This document shows positions 23,839-35,701 of a stretch of DNA of 64,000 nucleotides, in pieces; the first letter of the stretch is position 1; the number at the start of each line of letters is the position of its first letter. A program made the translations under genes and the position numbers. The notes below the pieces were generated by a model, which saw only the letters and a program-made list of their open reading frames with translations, was not told the origin of the DNA and did no database searches. Source of the stretch: Pochonia chlamydosporia 170 (lineage: Eukaryota > Ascomycota > Sordariomycetes > Hypocreales > Clavicipitaceae); contig NC_035792.1 of the NCBI RefSeq assembly GCF_001653235.2, positions 2,108,001 through 2,172,000 of the forward strand, in the 5' to 3' direction.

Positions 23839-24483
23839 CCCATGTCGATGTGTTCATGGCACGACTGGCGTGTAATATAACAATTTTTTCTCTTTTTGAT
23901 CTTAACGGCTGTCAAATAGTATTCAAAGTGCCGTAGAATCACACCTTGTGCTTCGTCTCTTAGGAAATCTGCTCCTGCTTCATGCCTTTGTGCTGCATTG
24001 GTTTATTTAAATCGCCTGCTTCCATAGATCAGATAGCAGCTGGCCTCATTCGTGGTAGGGAGGATTAACCTGAGCGACACTGGGCTCAATTCCATCCCAA
24101 GTCCGCAGCCTAGCAACTTCACACACTAACTTCAAAGAGATTAATTGCGCAAACTGTGATTATTTTAAGGTCAATTGGTGTGCGCACGTATTTAAACCGC
24201 CTGTGAATCGATGAAGGGTGTCTATCGTGCATCTCCTGGCTTCCTCCAGCACGTTGAAGAGACCTGAGGCCTTGTCCAGAGTATACCCACCCACCCAAAG
24301 CTGATCGTGTCAATTCCATTGGCTCCCCACTACATGTAGGGACTACTTGCAGGGCAGAGCACTGTGCAGTGGTCAGGTCCATTTCACTCCATGTCGCTCC
24401 ATTCAGTCACAAGCCGCCGACCACCCTCATGATTAGTACCACGTCGGGCCACTATGACGGATAAACATTAAATGAAGGTGACA
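23839..24483. other. Intergenic region upstream of the karyopherin gene
   Basis: 645 bases between tandem genes. No protein-like frame, RNA gene or repeat was recognised. An in-frame ATG at 24472 precedes the chosen karyopherin start by four codons. Confidence 0.5.
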
Positions 24484-27400
24484 ATGGAAGACAACGCCCT
24501 TCCCTGGAGCCTTGACAGAGTTGAATCTGTAAGTGGCATCGCCGCTTCGCATTGATTTTGAACCGTTCCATACCTTCTGTGCGGCAGAGGCTGACAAGAG
24601 ACTGTAACAGTTGATATCGTCCCTCTATGAGCCGGGTGACCCCGATGCCATTGCCAAAGCCCAGGCTCTGCTAGCAGCTTTCCAATCTACGCCGCAGGCC
24701 TGGGCTTTAGCCCATGAGCTGCTTAGGAAACCTGATGAGAAGGGCAGATTTTTTGGCGCCCTCACAATCATTGTCAAACTGAACAAGGAGAGGCATGCTT
24801 TACCTTATGCTCCAGGCACTGTCAGTTGGCCAAGGCTAATCGTTTGTCACAGCTCTTTACTTAGCGAGGAAAATGCTCAAGAGTTATTGGAACATCTCAT
24901 TGGGTGGTATGGAGATTCTTTTGACAGCTCAAATGGCCCCTTGGTGCCACGCAAACTGTCAGCGGCCCTCGCAACCTTCTTCCTTCACTTCCATCATCTA
25001 TGGCCGAGATTTATCCGTCATGTTACCATATGTCTGATCTCAGGGAAGTATTGTGACCCGTTCTCCATACCGTCTTCTGTCGACATTGCATCTCTCTTCG
25101 ATAGACTCGACCCAGTAAAATTAAAGGCTGTATTATGGGTCGTCACGAGCATAATGGAAGATGTGGTCCGAGTTGACTGGAACACAGGGAGCAGGTAAGT
25201 TCAACTTTTCGAAGTTAAGATGACATGCTTAGAATGCAAGGTTAAATATGTACGACTCCGTTGTCCTAGAAGTTTCGGATGCAACAGCACTATTAGCCAA
25301 TGGCCTGACCGAGTCTCAACCCAGTGAGGTTGGCAATGACAGTATGAAGTGTCTCCAGGTATTTCAGTCCACTGACCACTCCGTGAACTCGGCGATATCA
25401 GTTTACTAACATTGCCATGATCAGTCGTGGATTTTCTTTGCTCAGAAAATTTCGTCCCGTGACAATCACGTCGTCTCACATCTTAGAGACCTGATGGCTA
25501 GCGTCATTGAGTCACTCACTTCGAACTATCGCTTCGATACCTCGGCTGAATTACTCGTAGATGTTTTATCTACCTACCCGGCATTGCTATCAGATGACCA
25601 TTTTAACCTGTTGGCAACCCTTTTGGTCAGTCCCTGGGCTGATGAACGGTACAGGTGTCTGTTGCAACCAGACAGGGGGTTCGATTCGGTTCTATTTGGG
25701 CAGCTCCTACTCGCATTTGGCGAAGAAAAGTGCCAGTGGCTAATGCAGTCTGATGATCCCCGCAGCAGAGCCTTGCTTTCTAAGTTATGCGGATTGCTTG
25801 GCTCCGACGGCTATCCGGCAACTGAAAATAGTATATTTGTCCCGGCAGTGGAATTCTGGTCGACCTTCACCGAAAACATGTCCGACGTCGTCCACTTGGA
25901 TAATCCTTCTCGCACACCTTGGGCAGATGCGGCGCTGCTTCACGTTCAAGAAGCAGTTTCGATGGCGTGCCACAAGATCACTTATCCTCCATCAGCAGAG
26001 TTAAGTCAATGGGACGCATCCGACCGTAGCGGGTTCTCTGACGCTCGAAAGGACGTTATTGACCTATTACAGTCAGCATATGCCTTATGCGGCCATCAGC
26101 TGGTATCTACATTTTCTGGTCTTATTCTTTCCGCGGTAGACGATTCTGCTTGGCTACAGTTGGAAACTGCCGCCTTCTGCCTTGCAGGTCTCTCAGACTG
26201 TGCCACGGACGACTCACGGCTTGACCAAGCCCTCAAAACAGTATTTGGATCTTCTTTGTTCTCCATCCTCTCATCCCCCGACAATGACATACCTGTAAGA
26301 ACAAAGCAGACATGCCTCCACCTGGTAGAACAATATACGGAATACTTCGAAAGAAATATCCCCTCTCTCGCTCCTGCATTGAGGCTCTTATTCACTATGC
26401 TAGGAAATTCATCCATGGTAGCTTCAGCATCAAGGACAATTCTTCGTCTATGCTCTTCCTGCCGATACCACCTCCATTCGGAGGCGTACGGGTTTCTTCA
26501 TGAGTTTCAAGCCTTGGTTGAGCGGCAAGTACTTGACTGTATATCATCTGAGAGAATACTTGCTTCCATTGCATCAATTGCCCAAGCCGTTCCCGACGCT
26601 CATCGCAAATATACCACATGCTCGAAGCTACTTGAATTTATTGAAGATGATAGCGCTTGTGCGAAGCAATTAGCTCAGCTCCAGCCATCCACGAAAGTGC
26701 CATGTTACAGCCAGCGATGCATGGAAAATTCAGCGGATGAGTCACCTGGACTACACATCGCGTTGAAGACTCTCAGATGTCTAATTGGCGTTGGGAAGGG
26801 TTTTCAATCCCCGACAGAATCCGCTATTGATCTTGACGTGGGCAAAGCTTCGTTCATTGGATATGACGGTCAGTTGGAGAGGCTGCACAAGCAGATAATG
26901 AAAATAATCATGGATATCGAAGCTGCTTTTGGTTCGAATACTGAAATTTCCGAACTTGTCTGCGCCGTCCTTCGATGCGGCTTTTCAGAGAGCGAGCCAG
27001 GACCCTTTGTGCTGGGCTTAGAAGATGTTACCTGCTTCTTGGTGCATCACAACGAGCATGTTCCCCGGCCCGGCCTTTTTGTGTCGGCCGCTTGCTCATT
27101 TTTAAGCTCTTTACATTTACGGGGCAAACCTGACATACAGGAGTTGTATACAGCGTTACTGCTATGGGTGGTACGGTTGCTCCGACAATTACCTAGTATG
27201 GATCTCCTTACTCCCCGATATGTAGTTGAACAAGTTACTTACTTCGCTGGATGATTGGAGCAGACCCAGAGCACGACCCGGAGTTATCTCAAAATAGTAT
27301 CGACTTCGTCTGTCGCTTACTGGCGAAAAGTCCAACTACTCTACTCGCCCTGCAGCCTGCAACTGAAGCCGAATTCTTCTTTCTTTTCACAATTCAAGTT

Positions 27401-28072
27401 CTTGACGGCAGTGAACCGTTACCTAAAGGTGCTGCGGCGGAATTCTGGGTATGTATCACAATCCTCTGGCCTGGAGATGCGGCTCGTTTTCCTCTTTGTT
27501 GACATGATGGCCCTTTGCAATTTACGTTTTCGCATTCCTTAGCGTTCTTGTCCCAGTTGTCAGAGCAAAAGCAAACATATATTGATACAAACCGATCATC
27601 TCTGTGCATTACGTACGACTAACCCTTTGTCATTGCAAGGCAACATTCACGGCACTGAAGAGCGACCAGTCAGGGGTATCAGACGCCACAAAACAGGCCA
27701 TGGAGACTCTTGGTCCACTCCTATGCCAGAGCCTTGCCAGGAATGTTGGTGGCCGGGCCTCGAGAAGCGAACTCGATAAGCTGAGTGAACCGATCAAGAG
27801 GTTGCTAAGTCGCTACCCACTAGCAAAAGAATGGCTCGAAGCTGGACTCAATCACTCTTCATTCCCAAGTGGGAAGGTTACGTTGGAACAGAAAGCCTTG
27901 TTTGTGAAGAAGCTGGTGAGGTACGTTTATGCTCCTTGTTTTCAGACCATTTCGTCGGTAGACTGACCTCTTATGTCTCGGGTCTAGCCTGAGGGGGTCC
28001 CGAGCTACAAACCAAATCGTGCGTGATTTTTGGCTATCTTCTCGTGGTAGTAACTTTGCCTACGCTTCTTAG
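24484..28072 (+). CDS. Importin-beta family karyopherin, Kap122/importin-13-like
   Basis: Nuclear transport receptor built of HEAT repeats. Proposed exons are 24484-24528, 24611-25194, 25241-25358, 25425-27195, 27264-27448, 27640-27920 and 27988-28072: 3069 nt, 1022 residues, the normal size for the family. It starts MEDNALPWSLDRVESLISSL, and FFGALTIIVKLNKERH resembles the importin-13/Kap122 N-terminal repeat. It ends RDFWLSSRGSNFAYAS, the characteristic Kap122-like terminus. The junction 27196-27263 is uncertain: the frame reads on past 27195 (SMDLLTPRYVVEQVTYFAG) to a TGA at 27252-27254, then coding resumes in another frame at about 27264. Splicing there loses 19 residues that look conserved. 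A frameshift or sequencing error is the alternative. Cargo cannot be read from the sequence. Confidence 0.82.
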
Positions 28073-28304
28073 ATCTTACCTAATCAAGTTGTATGGGTAT
28101 TTCTTTTAGGCAGTCTTACATGGTACGAGAGGCAGACCGGTTCATGGCTGTGGTGCTAAATTACCAATCACAGTGGCCCCATCACGACTCACAGAGGGGT
28201 TATGAGTTGCGGGTTCATTACTTATACTGTTGTTCTATGTGACATGGTGTTGTTACAGGAATCTACAGCAAAATAGCATTCAAAACATGATGAGATCCAG
28301 CTCT

Positions 28305-29639
28305 TCATAAACCAACAGCGGCCTTCACCAAGCCCATTGTTTCCTCGGCGTTTTGTCGTGCTTTTCGCGCTCCAGCATCCTCCACTTGATCCAGATATTT
28401 GTTCTTATTGTCTATGAGTTCTTTATACCGAGCTCCAACTCCCTGCAGCCCTAGAATTATCGCATCTGACACCATATCCTTGAATATGCGAGGATGGGTG
28501 TCACGATATACTTGGGCTAGCTGCTCCGGTGTTCGTTTCTCATTGTCAAATATTGATAAAATACTCAGGAGATTTGATACACCAGGCCGCAGAGGAGGAT
28601 CATAAGAAATTCCTTGGGTAGAGTCAGTGAGCGCCGAGGAAATTTTGAGGCGAATCTCCTCGGCGGTGTCCGTAATCAGAATACGTGACCGCTGCAGTTT
28701 GTGTGACTTGGACATTTTCGATGTTGGGTCTGAAAGAGACATGACTCGATGCACCGGTGCTAGTTTAAGCAATTTAGTGCATGGGCGTGCTGCGATGTGA
28801 TAGCTGTGACTGATGAACCTACGTGTGATAGTCTGGGGGTGGACGAACGTTTCTCCATATGCGTGATTAAAGTTGGTGACGCATTCCCTGGCAAATTCTA
28901 GATGCTGTTGCTGGTCATGGCCAACGGGGACGTGTGTGGCTCTTTTTTTAATTTCGAGTTCGGTTCAGTGCGAAATCTGAGCGCAGTTTTGTGGTTGCAC
29001 ATACCTATGAACAAGAATATCCGCAGCTTGGAGTATTGGATAGGCGAACAAGCCAACCTTTAACCGGTTCTCAGCCGGTCGGTCTTCTATGTGTGAGGCT
29101 GGGGCGATGTTGAGCTTTTGCTACTCTAGTCATCAGTGGCGTGAGGACGCTCAACGTTCATCACACGGGCACACGCACCTTCCATTGTGTCATCCGAGAG
29201 AGATATCCAACAGACGCCGTGCAGGACAGAATCCACATCAGCTCAGAGTGGGCAGGTACCTGTGGAAGTTTACAGTTGGTGTCAGGTCAAACGGCCTCGG
29301 CGATTCGCATCTGTCTCGATATATTGGGCTTTTCCTTCGACTCACGGAAGACTGGTAGAAAAGAGTGGACCGTTCCGGGTCAATTCCAATTGCTAATAGT
29401 GCGGCAAGACTTTCTCTCTTCCACTGTTTCAGTTTCTCTGGCTGTTGGGGCGTGGTGATGGCGTGGAGGTCGACAATTGAATATATCAATTTTGTGTCTT
29501 CGGGTTCCTGATCCTGCAGTTGCGCCCATTGTCGTAGCGCGCCAACATAGTTGCCAAGGTGCGGAATGCCGGTGGGTTGTATCCCTGAGAATACAACTTT
29601 GGGCCATATGGCTTTGGATTTACTGCCGAGGTGCTGCAT
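28305..29639 (-). CDS. MSW1: Mitochondrial tryptophanyl-tRNA synthetase
   Basis: Class I aminoacyl-tRNA synthetase that charges mitochondrial tRNA-Trp. Exons (minus order) are 29346-29639, 29179-29259, 29005-29114, 28823-28941 and 28305-28759: 1059 nt, 352 residues. The two ATP-binding signatures are present: [19 protein letters not shown] (HIGH-type HLGN) and SKMSKSH. Between them are [20 protein letters not shown] and the [18 protein letters not shown] segment typical of bacterial/mitochondrial TrpRS. The start used (ATG 29639) leaves no mitochondrial presequence. An overlapping upstream frame from ATG 29734 is Ser/Thr/Lys-rich and presequence-like and could join through a very short 29-nt excision (29634-29662) or an unrecognised exon. 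The gene converges with the karyopherin gene. Confidence 0.9.
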
Positions 29640-30949
29640 CTGGTTCGCTTTTGGAAGCTCACCTTTGTTGAGGTCTGGGATTTGGATTTAGCAATCGTGG
29701 TGGTGTGCCCGAGGTGTGTCGATCCAGGTTGCAAGACCGGCAGCCTGTGTGATATTAAGTAACAATATGGATACGGAGTGACGTTGCTTCACGCTGCCGA
29801 GAAACATGGAGGTCGATGTTGCCCTGTGATCTTGGCTGATAACTTTTTGAAGGCTCTAGAATGCATCAGCTCGCGCTTGAGGTCGAAAAGCTTGCGTCTC
29901 GGCAACTATCTACCTAGGTACCTACAACAAAGCTGGTTGGTGGATACCTCAGGGTACCCGGGCATGGGGGCAAGGTGAATCCAGCGCCTGGGTACGGAGT
30001 GGACCCCGGGTCATGTAGCTCAGCGAGCCAGCCATAAGTGTAGCCATGTGTTCGTGGCCTACCCAGCATGAACGAAAGTACAACACCTCAATGGCACGCC
30101 GAACGCTCCAGGGAATACGGAACTTGGTCGTGTTTCACTGCTGCTGTATTGGTCATTTCATTATGTATCGATATTACGCCATGGATTGTCTCATTTACCG
30201 CCCGGTTTTTGTTGAACTTGGCACTATTCTTGACACTTTCATGCTAGTGTATTCCTGATGGGGAAGCTGCGAGCTTTTACAGTACGTAAATTCGGTCTTC
30301 TGTTGACAACAGTCATGGTAGTAGCCGCAACCGGAGGCCAGAAGGATCCTGTCGGCAAGAACCTAATTCATAACGGCCAGGAAATAAGAAAACAAACAAC
30401 GCATCGTTTCAATCAGTGTCCGGTGCGACGGCTCGCCTACCCTGCACATGTGTAGAAAATGTAAGGATATTTGGTGCCAATGATAGGAGCGGCGCACCTA
30501 GCAGTAGATTCATTCCCGTGTCCAGCTATTAATCATTCTGTCGACTACGCGGTATGTTTCATCCGTGTCGGCACAACAAGGCTGATGTTGTGTATGGAGT
30601 AGCCTTTCTGATATTAGTGACTAGCTGGGGTCTTGAGGTGGTGTTATCGCAGATCTTGAATGTCAACTGGTTGCTCACAACCCCGCCTTCTCTGCGGAGT
30701 CAGCGTGGAAGAGCCGTCCCTTTCCGTGACTTGTGCCAGCTGCATGCACTGGCTTTTCTAGCTCAGCACCCAAACACACAACGTACTTAAGGCTTTGGGA
30801 TTCCCCCAACCCGATCCTGGATAATCACACCAGACAAACCGTACCTATCCGGGGACAGGCGGATACTTAACTACCCAGGTAGTTACGAGAACATCAGATG
30901 TCTTGACAATCCGGAACTCACACTCGAACAGAACCCTCATCATTAGCCA
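29640..30949. promoter_or_regulatory. Divergent intergenic region between MSW1 and aminopeptidase P
   Basis: 1.3 kb that must hold promoters for two divergent genes and possibly the true 5' end of MSW1 (29640-29734). One TACCTAGGTA palindrome lies at 29911-29920 and a related ACTACCCAGGTAGT at about 30880. Small open frames (30046-30790) lack protein-like features. Confidence 0.5.
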
Positions 30950-33137
30950 ATGCTCGCTCAGCCATTCGGCTCCCTGTTACGTTCTTCCAGACAATACACC
31001 TTGACCAGGTATTTAAAGTATCACACAATATCCGCCGCCGCCATGACCGATACGTCAGCACAGCTCGCCAAACTGCGGAGTTTGATGAAAGAAAGGAAAG
31101 TTCACGTTTATGGTAAGAACATTCATATCCAGCCTGGCCGAATTAGGCCACATTGGGAGACCCGTGCTAACATCCCGGCTCAGTTGTTCCCTCCGAAGAC
31201 AGCCACAGCTCAGAATACATTGCTGCGTGTGATGCCCGTCGCGAGTTCATAAGTGGATTTACGGGATCAGCGGGATGTGCTGTTGTCACACTCGAAGGGG
31301 CGGCACTCGCTACAGATGGTCGATACTTCAACCAAGCGGCGAAACAGCTAGATGGCAACTGGACCCTACTGAAGCAAGGGTTACAGGATGTTCCTACATG
31401 GCAAGAGTGGGCTGCTAGTCAGTCCGCTGGAGGGAGAACGGTGGCCGTTGATCCATCACTCCTCCCCGGGTCAGCCGCCAAGAAGCTCGACGACCAAATA
31501 CGTAAAGCGGGTGGTACAGAATTGATACCACTGGACGAGAACCTGGTGGACATGGCCTGGGCTAATCTCCGCCCCGATCGTCCTCGTCACCCAGTCGTTG
31601 TTTTACCGAATGAACTGGCTGGAAAGTCAGTCGCTACGAAGATTGAAGAACTGCGCAAAGAACTTCGCAAGAAGAATTCTCCTGGCTTCTTCGTGTCCAT
31701 GCTGGACGAAGTTGCGTGGCTATTCAACCTCCGAGGTAACGATATACCCTACAACCCTGTTTTCTTCTCGTATGCCACTATCACACCAGATACGGCAATT
31801 TTGTACGTCGATGCGGCCAAGCTGGACGACTCCTGCAGAGGACATTTACAGGCGAACCATGTTGAGGTCAAACCATACGAGTCCTTTTTCCTGGATGCAC
31901 GTCGACTACGTGCTGAAGTAACGGCTAGGAGAGAAGCTGGTGGAGATGCCGGCGTGGTTGGTAACTTTCTCATCTCGAACAAAGGCTCATGGGCAGTCAG
32001 TCGAGCGCTGGGTGGGGATGGTTCGGTAGAAGAGATAAGGAGTCCAGTTGGTGATGCAAAGGCTATCAAAAACGAAACTGAAATGAAGGGCATGAGGAAC
32101 TGCCATGTCAGAGACGGGGCTGCCTTAATTGAGTTCTTCGCTTGGTTGGAGGACCAGCTTATCAATAAGAGAGCCACAGTCGATGAAGTACAAGCGGCCG
32201 ACAAACTGGAAGAGTTACGATCGAAACACCAACACTTCATTGGCTTGTCGTTCCCAACCATTTCTTCCACTGGCGCAAAGTAAGATGAAAACCCAACCTT
32301 TTGGCACCTGACAGATAATCCGGAGATGATCTCTGCGTCTGGCATCGTCCTGCAGCGATTACACAGCTAACACTTTCGCCCACACAGTGCAGCTATTATC
32401 CACTATGGCCCAGAGAAAGGCAGTTGTGCTAAAATAGACCCGGCAAGCGTGTACCTCTGCGATTCCGGAGCACAATATCGTGATGGAACCACGGACACCA
32501 CGAGAACACTTCACTTCGGAGAGCCCAAGGATGCCGAGAAGAAGGCATATACCCTGGTCCTTAAGGGCCTCATAGGTCTGGACACTGCGGTATTCCCAAA
32601 AGGCACCACAGGCTTTGCTCTGGACTGCTTGGCTCGCCAGCACCTCTGGGTAAGTTATATCACCAAGTCGCTAGACGTAAGCAACTACCTGACTCGTGGC
32701 ATTGCCAGAAAACCGGGCTTGACTATCGACATGGTACTGGTCACGGTGTAGGTTCTTATCTCAACGTCCACGAAGGTCCAATTGGTATTGGCACCCGCGT
32801 GCAGTATACGGAAGTCCCATTAGCTCCCGGAAATGTCCTCTCAAACGAACCGGGCTATTATGAGGATGGAAATTTCGGCGTCCGAATTGAAAATATCATG
32901 ATGGTGAAAGAGGTTCAGACTGAGCATTGCTTTGGTGATAAACCGTATTTGGGCTTCGAGCACGTTACAATGGTTCCGTACTGCCAAAGCTTGATTTGCA
33001 AAGACATGCTCACCGCAGACGAAAAAGCCTGGCTGAACGCGTACAGTGACGAGATTCTGAGAAGCACGAAAGGATTTTTTGAAGGTGACGACTTGACAAT
33101 GGCGTGGCTCACACGGGAGACACGATCGATTGAGTAA
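30950..33137 (+). CDS. ampp: Xaa-Pro aminopeptidase P (cytosolic/mitochondrial M24B metallopeptidase)
   Basis: Removes an N-terminal residue preceding proline. Four exons, 30950-31112, 31184-32279, 32388-32649 and 32709-33137, give 649 residues. The N-terminal creatinase-like domains are followed by the pita-bread catalytic domain. All five dinuclear-metal ligands are visible: two Asp in [18 protein letters not shown], His in [12 protein letters not shown], Glu in [10 protein letters not shown] and Glu in [11 protein letters not shown]. The first 31 residues ([20 protein letters not shown]...) look like a mitochondrial presequence. A second in-frame ATG at 31043 ([20 protein letters not shown]) would give the usual cytosolic form, so two products from one gene are plausible. 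The 3' end is only 41 bases from the converging FUN14 gene. Confidence 0.95.
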
Positions 33138-33178
33138 CCGCAGTTGTATTATCCGAAAAGTATCTATATTTATTCTTG

Positions 33179-33859
33179 CTAGAGGCGGACAAAAGCGGCC
33201 AATATATATGTCACAGCAAATGTGGAGGTGAACCAGGGATTCTCTGCGCCAGCTTGGAAAATAGCAGCCATTCCGGGGATCCGATCAATTCCAACTAGGT
33301 GAGAGGGGCTAAGACCATATCTGGAAGCAAACTAGTTCCGTTAGCACAGGAATAATACAAGGTTCGCTTGAGCAAACGACACTGGTGGTTGATTCCCAAG
33401 GCCGTTTGGGCGGATCCATGCTTATGAAAATTAGTAGAAATTCTACCCACATGAAATGACATGGCGATAACACCGCCAATAAAGACCAGGGTTCGGGAAA
33501 ACAACGCCGTGCAAAGTCCAGACAAGAGGCCTGTGTGGGGAGACGTCAGATCAGCGAAGCAGACGGAGTACTGGATCGAAGCCGAAACTCGTGGCAAGGC
33601 TTCATCCACAGGCTCAAGGGAGACACAGACCTGCCATGCTACCGCTGGAAACCTGACGAACTAGGTCGCTTGAAATTCTAGGGCGCCGAACTGTATTTGC
33701 GTCCGAGCCAAATGGTGGATTAGATACTGGCTGGGCATCGAGCCGAACATATGATCTGCGAATTGGGAGAGGGCAGGTGATGCATACACCTGCACCAACA
33801 CCAGCTGCGACCAAGTATCCGGGTCTTGAGAGGTGTCGGAAAGCGAATATACGAGACAT
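33179..33859 (-). CDS. FUN14-domain mitochondrial membrane protein
   Basis: Exons (minus order) are 33631-33859, 33451-33530 and 33179-33331: 462 nt, 153 residues. The N-terminus MSRIFAFRHLSRPGYLVAAG is basic and hydrophobic, suited to mitochondrial targeting. The FUN14 core reads VRQVSSGSMAGLLSGLCTAL then FSRTLVFIGGVIAMSFHFAS and RYGLSP, matching the family pattern of a Gly-rich helix, an FSRxL loop and an ASRYG end, with about two or three membrane segments. FUN14 proteins sit in the outer mitochondrial membrane; mammalian FUNDC1 acts in mitophagy, but fungal members are little studied. Acceptor 33331 is required so that TTTGCTTCCAGATAT continues the frame. An upstream ATG (33925) would add 22 residues. 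Confidence 0.8.
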
Positions 33860-34298
33860 TGCGAGAGGAGCAGCTGTACAGCGGGTTTCTTTACAACAAA
33901 AGAGCTGTTGTTGGAGTGATTCCAAAGGTCCGCTCGAAATGAAGTGATGGCACTAATTACGTCATCACTAACACTAAACCACAAACGCGGTGTGAACATG
34001 CAGGTCCAGAGAGCAATTGTGGAGGCAAATCATGAGTTCAACTTTCCAAATATCGGCGCGTTCCCTGAAATACCGAGGAGATATTTTTTTTATCTCTTCG
34101 AAAGCAAACAACAGAACATTGAATGATGGGGCATATAAAACAGGTCAGAAAACCATACTGGTCAAGCACGTGTACAGGGGCTCAGGGCTTGTGTTGCCGG
34201 GGAAGGTGTGTCAATGTCTTGCTAACTAAAGCAAACTGCAAGAGCAAGAACCCGAACGGACTCGGATCAAATGCAAGGTTTATTTCGCTCGGAAGCCT
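33860..34298. other. Intergenic region between FUN14 and CENP-A genes
   Basis: 439 bases between two minus-strand genes, expected to hold the CENP-A 3' UTR and the FUN14 promoter. No other feature was recognised. Confidence 0.5.
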
Positions 34299-34824
34299 TT
34301 ACCCCAGGCCAGCCCAAATCCCACGAATGCGCCTGGCAAGTTGAATGTCCCTTTGCATAATGGTTACCCGTTTCGCATGAATCGCACACAGCTGGATGTC
34401 TTCAAACAAGTGGACCATGAAGGCTTCGGCTGCCTCTTGCAATGCCTGAATGGCTTGACTTTGCCAACGGAATTCCCCCCCCCTGGGTCGGCAGCCCATG
34501 TCAATCTCCCGTACCTGAATACATTGATGCGTTAGCAGCTACATGATACCAGATAATTTGAGGCACGAACCAATCGCATAAATGGAAGCTTTAGCAGTAC
34601 AAGCTTCGTGGTACCTTGGTATTGCCTTATCTCACGAAGTGCATTTGTGCTCGGCCTATATCGCCGTTTCTGTCGTATGGGGACTGGATCCCCAGCTATG
34701 GAGACTGTTAATTAGACCCAGTATCGAATGCATAACCCAGGAATGCCATCCACAAACCTTGAATATCCCCTGGCCGTGGATGCCATTTGAGGGTTGTCCT
34801 AGCCGTCCTAGCCTTCACTGGCAT
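34299..34824 (-). CDS. CENPA: Centromeric histone H3 variant CENP-A (CenH3/Cse4-type)
   Basis: Replaces H3 in centromeric nucleosomes and marks the site of kinetochore assembly. Three small exons (minus order), 34758-34824, 34571-34695 and 34299-34514, total 408 nt, 135 residues. A short basic tail [14 protein letters not shown] leads to [20 protein letters not shown] (alpha-N), [11 protein letters not shown] (alpha-1), a loop 1 three residues longer than in H3, [20 protein letters not shown] (alpha-2) and [20 protein letters not shown] (alpha-3). The longer loop, FRWQSQ instead of RFQSS and the RGIW end separate it from canonical H3. FEDIQL replaces the usual FEDTNL. Diverges from the derlin gene. 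Identity is firm; the N-terminal exon rests on one ATG and good splice sites. Confidence 0.9.
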
Positions 34825-35701
34825 GTCTCCGTGCGGCCGACAGCTGACAAGGCGACACACTGTAGCGATAAGTTAGAAACTCTCCGTTGAGTTGAACGTA
34901 GTCTTGGGTATTTTGGTCTGTGCCGAGAGGAGAAAGGATAGACTCTGAATGCTCACCGAGGGAAAGAAAAGGTCTCCTGCCAAGAAGTCATGGAAGTATG
35001 AAGAAGCCATGGGGAGAGGGATTGCATTAAGAGAAAAGGGGATAGAAGGAGTGGCAACAATCAAACTTATCCAGGGTTGACGTGAGTTCAATGTTTGGAA
35101 AAGCTCCTCATGCCCAGGTAGCTAGAATATGTACGTTCCGTCGTCCTGGCATCGTGAGACGTAGCACAATTGTAAATTGTAAACAGTGCACATCCAGGCT
35201 GAGCCACAACACTGCCAACGCGGGCCGGGGCCGCACAGTGCAGTAGACTTTGGACAGTAAAAGCACAGTGCAAGTACCAGGAATTATGCCAGCCCCTCTG
35301 TTAGGACCTGTTATGTAATCAGTGCACAATGAAACCTGCGTTCAGCTGTGGCACACCGATTCGAAGGTACCTACCTGTGTCGCATTGAGGCCGATGCCAG
35401 CTCTCAACTTCTGGGCAAGTCACTACCAGCCTAAAGGCCACCTCTACGTAGCCACAGTCACTGCCACCACTTGCGTCTCTCGTCCTCTCTAACCTCTCCT
35501 GCGCCGTGAGAACAGGATTTGCGTCTGTTAGGAGACAGAAAAATCAAAAGGAGCACCGTCTTTCATATTTTGCTTTTGCGCCTCGTTTAATTCACTCAGC
35601 CTGCCCTACTGCCCACCTCAGATCTGGCCTGCCACCACGGATAGGAGAATTTTGTACTCAGACAATCGAGAACGACATTCTTAGGCCCCTTTTAGTCCAG
35701 T
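34825..35701. promoter_or_regulatory. Divergent promoter region between CENP-A and derlin
   Basis: 877 bases between divergent genes. No protein-like frame. A palindrome-related GGTACCTACC occurs near 35367. The region just before the derlin start is pyrimidine-rich. Confidence 0.45.

Noticed and set aside
30012..30060. Second A-box-like stretch CATGTAGCTCAGCGAGCC
   Set aside because: No B-box or cloverleaf stems around it; taken as chance.
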